A stretch of 64,000 bases of DNA from assembly GCF_021347895.1 (NCBI RefSeq), contig NC_067122.1:37418215-37482214 (forward strand), in the 5' to 3' direction. Origin of the DNA: Acanthochromis polyacanthus (lineage: Eukaryota > Chordata > Actinopteri > Pomacentridae). Below are positions 59,900 through 64,000 of the stretch, one piece after another. A program made the position numbers and the translations under genes. The first letter of the stretch is position 1; every line of letters starts with the position of its first letter. Under the pieces are notes generated by a model, which saw nothing but the letters and a program-made list of their open reading frames with translations, had not been told where the DNA came from and did not search any database.

Positions 59900-60640
59900 A
59901 GCAAACTGACACGACAAAAAAAACAAACAAACAACACAGCTCAACTGTAAGGAAACAAGAAGAAAAAGTCATCAAGATTGACAGCACAAGTACTGCAGTG
60001 AGTTAAAGCTCTGGAAAGAAAGAAAAAAAGAAACCACTAGAGGACTTAAAAAAAAGGTGAGAGAACAGGCTGCCCATGGAAAACAGCTGCAGCTGATGAC
60101 AGAAGAATCCTTAAAGGTGTAAAGAACGCCATAACAACAGTCACTGTGGAGAAAGACGAGAGGTGGCCACGATCCAAAGCACCCAGCTCATCAGGGGAAC
60201 ATGGACGAGGTACTGTCAGGACCTAAACATGTTCGACTGCTGCTGGAACCAACTCACTGGTCCTCAGTGACGACGGAACAGATGATGGCATCAGCAGGAC
60301 AGATTCAGAAGTTTACAGAGACACTTTGTCTGGCTGTGTACAAAGAAATCCCTGTGGCTGGCCAAAGCAATACGACGCTGACCCCAGATGCACTGCTTGT
60401 CAACCAAAGCTTTCATCAGTGGTGAAAACTGGAAGCTTTCAGACTGGCCTGAGCATTTTACCTGCTGAGGAGGAGATTTAAGACAGGGTTGACATCAACT
60501 CGAGGCAGCTGCTTTGAAGGCCTGAAAAAACACATTTCTAAAGTAGATACTTAACATTTAGTTCTGTCAGTGGTTTGTAGAACTGATGCCGTCATTGCAT
60601 CAAAGAACTATACAACCAAATATCAGACCACTGCTGTTGT
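59900..60640 (+). mobile_element. Degenerate Tc1/mariner-like transposon, plus sense
   Basis: Landmarks of a fish Tc1-type transposase coding region occur in order on the plus strand: CAGCTGATGACAGAAGAATC (end of the DNA-binding part), GAAGTTTACAGAGACACTTT, the remnant of the N-D-P-K-H block read as YDADPRCTACQPK, then TCATCAGTGGTGAAAACTGG and CATTTTACCTGCTGAGGAGG, where the catalytic glutamate would fall, and AACTATACAACCAAATATCA near the stop. Many indels break the frame, and the D-L-N-P-I-E stretch before CATTTTACC is deleted. TIRs were not found, so the boundaries are approximate. Confidence 0.65.
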
Positions 60641-63234
60641 TTCTTTTGGCATTCATCTGTTAATTCACTTTTGCAGACCTGAGAAAGGGCACACATTATT
60701 ATAACTTCATAAAAAATGACAAAATGTATGAGCAAATAAAAGCTAAAAGCCTGGTTCTACTCTTTTTTCCCTACTTTTTAAAAAAAATGTTTCATGCCAA
60801 ATTTCACTACACTTTTAAGGCCTTTTGTCACAAATTAATATTCCCAACGTCTGCATTTCATATTTTCATTGTGCTTCTCTTCTCTTAGAAAAAGCTGGAT
60901 AATCCAAATGCTATTTCTAGTAGGTTGCATGATACAAATACTGGGCAAACTATTAGGGAGGCAAATGCACACTGCAAATATCAAACCTGAGACAGAAGTG
61001 CCCTAAAGAGGAGGCAGTTAAAACCATTAAAAACAAAATGATGTGACTCAAAAGGACTTTGTTTTCCCTGGTAGCAAAAGCTTCTGTGTGTTTCCATTCA
61101 GTCTTTTTTTTTTTTTGCCACTATTTAATGTGCACAGGCAGATGGAAGTACATTTAGTTATTCAAATGTCTTTTAAACTACATTGGATGTTATTCATGGA
61201 GCGTAATAAAGTCATGATTCTGTCTAAAGCCCTACTGGGATTGGGCTGGTATTACCTTGGGATCTGTAGTAATTTGTAATGTTAAAAACCCCACCGCAAA
61301 TTACCCACGGAATTTCCCCAAACACTGAGGTCCAGAGACAATATTAACTCGGTGTAAATCAGCATCTCTCTGGTTTAGAGTTGTTTATTTTTGTAGGGTT
61401 TCTTGTTTTTTCATTAACCTCCTTTCTGTTTGAGAATTATGGAGGCTGCATTGGTGAATATAAACGAAAGTTTGGACAGGATATTGGATGCAAATTCAAG
61501 AACGTCACGAAGGTACACTGCAGGGAAACACATTGGCAGGAAGCTCAAGTCAAAGCAGAAACTCAGGATGATAAGATGGACAACATGCATGAAAGAATGT
61601 GGTAAGGAACATTTTTCTGTCTTTCAACAGGCTCAGCAGTTATTATGTGGCAGCCTTTTCACACCACATTTAGGGAAAATGCCAATAAATTTGACTAAAT
61701 TCCATAATTTGCAAAAAATCCTGTAAATGTGACGCACAACTCACACTCCAACTTGTGCAAAGTCCACTGACCCAGCTGCACTAGTCTTTCATGTTGTTTA
61801 CTGGCAAGAACGAACCATTTACTGCCCAAAAAGGGGGGTTCCAGCTACCATGCTGAGTTAGACACTAAAAAAGAGAAGACAGAAGACATTCTAGAAGTAT
61901 TTAATGCAATTTAACTTCAGCAAATGAAAATATTCTCCCTCTATGCTTTTCCTTCATCTCTATTTTCCTGATGTGGGTCTTGCTTCATTTCGTTCTCTGT
62001 CTTTATCTCTGTTCCTCTGAAACACCTGAGGGAGGACACTAATGTGACCTCAATATTTTCATATCTTTTCTTTGCCCAGATTTATATGCCAGAATAACAC
62101 CTCGCCGGGTGTCAAAATGACCTCGGGTTTTGAAGAGAATGTGTCTTTACGTGTGCACAAGGAACACCTACCACCTCCGGCTCTTTTCTTTCTCTTCCCA
62201 TTCATTTTTCTCAATCGATGCGTTCACTATCTGTCACTTTCCCTCTTTCCTCTGATTCTCACCTGCTTTCCATTTATTCTTTTTCTCTCAGATTTTCTTT
62301 TCTTGTCTTTCTCTCTCATTTCTCTCAGCTGGAGTAATAGTTGCAGATTTCTCTTTTTTGGTTCTTTCTCCAATAACAGTAGGAGGTTAAACTCGGTTCA
62401 CAGTTTTCTGTGATGTTTAACTCATTTTCCCCTCTCATAGCTGGAGGCTGCATTACAAAACTGCCATGCTTTAGTGCCTGTGTATAAGCATATGACAGAC
62501 ACAGACATGGTCTTTTGAGTCACATGGTGCAGTTACATTTAAATAGTTTGTGTCACTTTGTAAGTGTGTGTTAGTTTGTGATTTCTTCCCACCTCATCCT
62601 ACCTTCTCGTGTGTGTGCACTCATCCTTTTGACACGGAACAGAATTGCTCTTTTAATGACTTCTTGTACCTGTGTGGTGACTGTGTCACACAGCTCACTG
62701 CATTTTCTTCAGATTTCTGATCTTTCTTACATTTTTGTAGATGGTTGCAATGTCCAAACCTCTTTTGATGCCACAGTGTGACATTTCATTTTATGGCAAC
62801 AAGCATTCTCGCTGCGCTCTGCTACCTCTGCTGCTAAAAAAATGAAATAATATAGGTAGAAAAAAAATGTTTTTGAGATCCATTAAAGCCTATACCTGTA
62901 CTGTGCTGTTGTTGTTTGTTTGTTTCCTGCCAAAACCGTGCCTTGATGTTACACTAATGCAGAGCACCACTGAGAGTGAAACTGGAAACTAACAAATAGT
63001 GGTTTTGTCAACAACCAAACTGTCACTAAAGACACACATGTACAGAAGCATAAAGTCTAAACAGCTCTGCAATGATGGCTTTTGGAAATCACCACCAAGA
63101 CACAAACAATACAAGTACAGACTTTGCATAACGTGCGTTATCGTTGTGTTTTGGCCAGCAGATGCCATAAATTAATGTTATTCAGTGTCTTTGTATTTTT
63201 AAATGAGTCTCTACATGGAGACCACCAGGGTTTC
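60641..63234. other. Unassigned noncoding DNA
   Basis: No recognised gene. A 98-codon frame at 61430-61726 begins MRIMEAALVNINESLDRIL and is basic-rich (KHIGRKLKSKQK) but matches nothing I know. Its first half is followed by a possible donor, TGTGGTAAGG at 61600-61609. T/C-rich sequence at 62150-62420 gives low-complexity frames. Confidence 0.4.
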
Positions 63235-63270
63235 AGAGAGAGAGAGCGAGAGAGAGAGAGACAGAGAGAT
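63235..63270. repeat. (GA)n low-complexity tract
   Basis: AGAGAGAGAGCGAGAGAGAG-type sequence. Confidence 0.9.
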
Positions 63271-64000
63271 ATTTTTCAGAAACATCATAAAAGTGCGAAG
63301 GGAGTGACAGGGTATTGGTTGCCCACTTGATATAGTTTTTAACAGTACAGCCATCTTAATCATAAACAGTGCCACGTGGCCTTCAAAAATGGCAATTCAC
63401 AAAATCTGCAATGTTATTCAGTGGCTTCGTATTTTTGTATAAGTCTATACATGGAGACCGTGAAGGTTTCTGCTTTGTCTTTACACCACCATCCTACTGC
63501 GAGGTGTCAGTATTGATGAGTCTTTAACATTCTGTTTGTTGTCTGCTTGAGAATTCGGGTCTGCAGTTTCAAAGTTCTGCGGTTTGCCTATGACTTGTAA
63601 GCAAGAATTTCACGTAATCCAGTCAGTAATGATGTTCTCCTCAAAGCATCTTTGGCAAAAAAACAAAAAATAAACATTTGAACAGAATTTCTATAGGAGA
63701 CAGTTTGGATGGATGCTGAGGTGAATATCTTCCCTCCTCTAAGTGCAAAGTGACTTCTGTAGTGTGACTGTGAGCTGGCTGGTCGGTTTAACAAGCAATA
63801 GGTTTTTCCTTGTACCTGCTTTCACACCATACAAGTGACAAAAGTGTATGAATGAAGGACTTGATCAAAGCCTTTTTTAAAGGAATAAAAACAAGAGGGA
63901 ACTAAATAGGGAAAGAAAGCATTGATAGCCGTTGAGATTTAAAACAAAGTTTGCTGACCTGAGCCTCAGGGGGAGACTGCTCATAACCTGGGCACCAGGT
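63271..64000. other. Unassigned noncoding DNA
   Basis: No recognised gene. Two stretches resemble each other: around 63175-63232 (TATTCAGTGTCTTTGTATTT, TACATGGAGACCACCAGGGTT) and 63414-63472 (TATTCAGTGGCTTCGTATTT, TACATGGAGACCGTGAAGGTT). They are a direct repeat of about 58 bp spaced about 240 bp apart. Confidence 0.55.

Overview
This window looks like teleost fish nuclear DNA, probably from a percomorph. The evidence is the repeat content. I recognise several Tc1/mariner lineages common in fish, a tRNA-derived fish SINE with a TGGA-type tail, a Rex3/RTE tail, L2-type LINE remnants, TTAA-targeting (piggyBac/Kolobok-like) miniature elements, a hAT copy, and very dense CA/TG microsatellites. 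These family names come from remembered consensus features, not from a search.

I could not recognise any host protein-coding exon. Nearly all open frames are short, are translations of CA/TG tracts, or lie in transposon remnants. The window is best read as intergenic DNA or the interior of a very large intron. No host RNA gene, CRISPR array or viral gene was seen.

Layout. 0-1.2 kb: a 363-bp TIR element next to an internally deleted Tc1 copy. 2-4.4 kb: two copies of an unidentified ~80-bp noncoding sequence about 2.18 kb apart (~81% identical by eye), with a SINE copy split by a ~490-bp insert between them. 4.8-7 kb: microsatellites, a dispersed family with inverted ends, and a second SINE. 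7-12.9 kb: mostly unassigned. 12.9-18.7 kb: a retroposon tail, a piggyBac-like MITE with intact TTAA ends, and a small Tc1-type MITE. 19-22.3 kb: microsatellites and a telomere-like repeat block. 22.6 kb: a candidate regulatory segment with an octamer motif. 25.4 kb: the best-preserved SINE. 27-29.3 kb: two Tc1 transposase remnants, one carrying a nested piggyBac-like MITE. 31.4-32.3 kb: a dead L2 retrotransposon. 32.3-39.4 kb: largely unassigned. 39.4-43.5 kb: a Tc1-type MITE, a complete hAT copy with 8-bp target duplication containing a foldback TTAA element and a composite microsatellite, then a Rex3-like tail. 45.9-47.5 kb: a second copy of the 5.7-kb family, microsatellites and a GC-rich degenerate 47-bp tandem repeat. 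50-56 kb: microsatellites, including an opposed (TG)n/(CA)n pair that could form a long hairpin, Tc1 debris and a motif-repeating family. 59.9-60.6 kb: one more Tc1 remnant. The rest is unassigned.

The clearest results are nested insertions whose order can be read from target-site duplications. No evidence of a novel protein system was found. The most open questions are the duplicated ~80-bp sequence near 2 and 4.25 kb and the homeodomain/octamer-rich noncoding segments.
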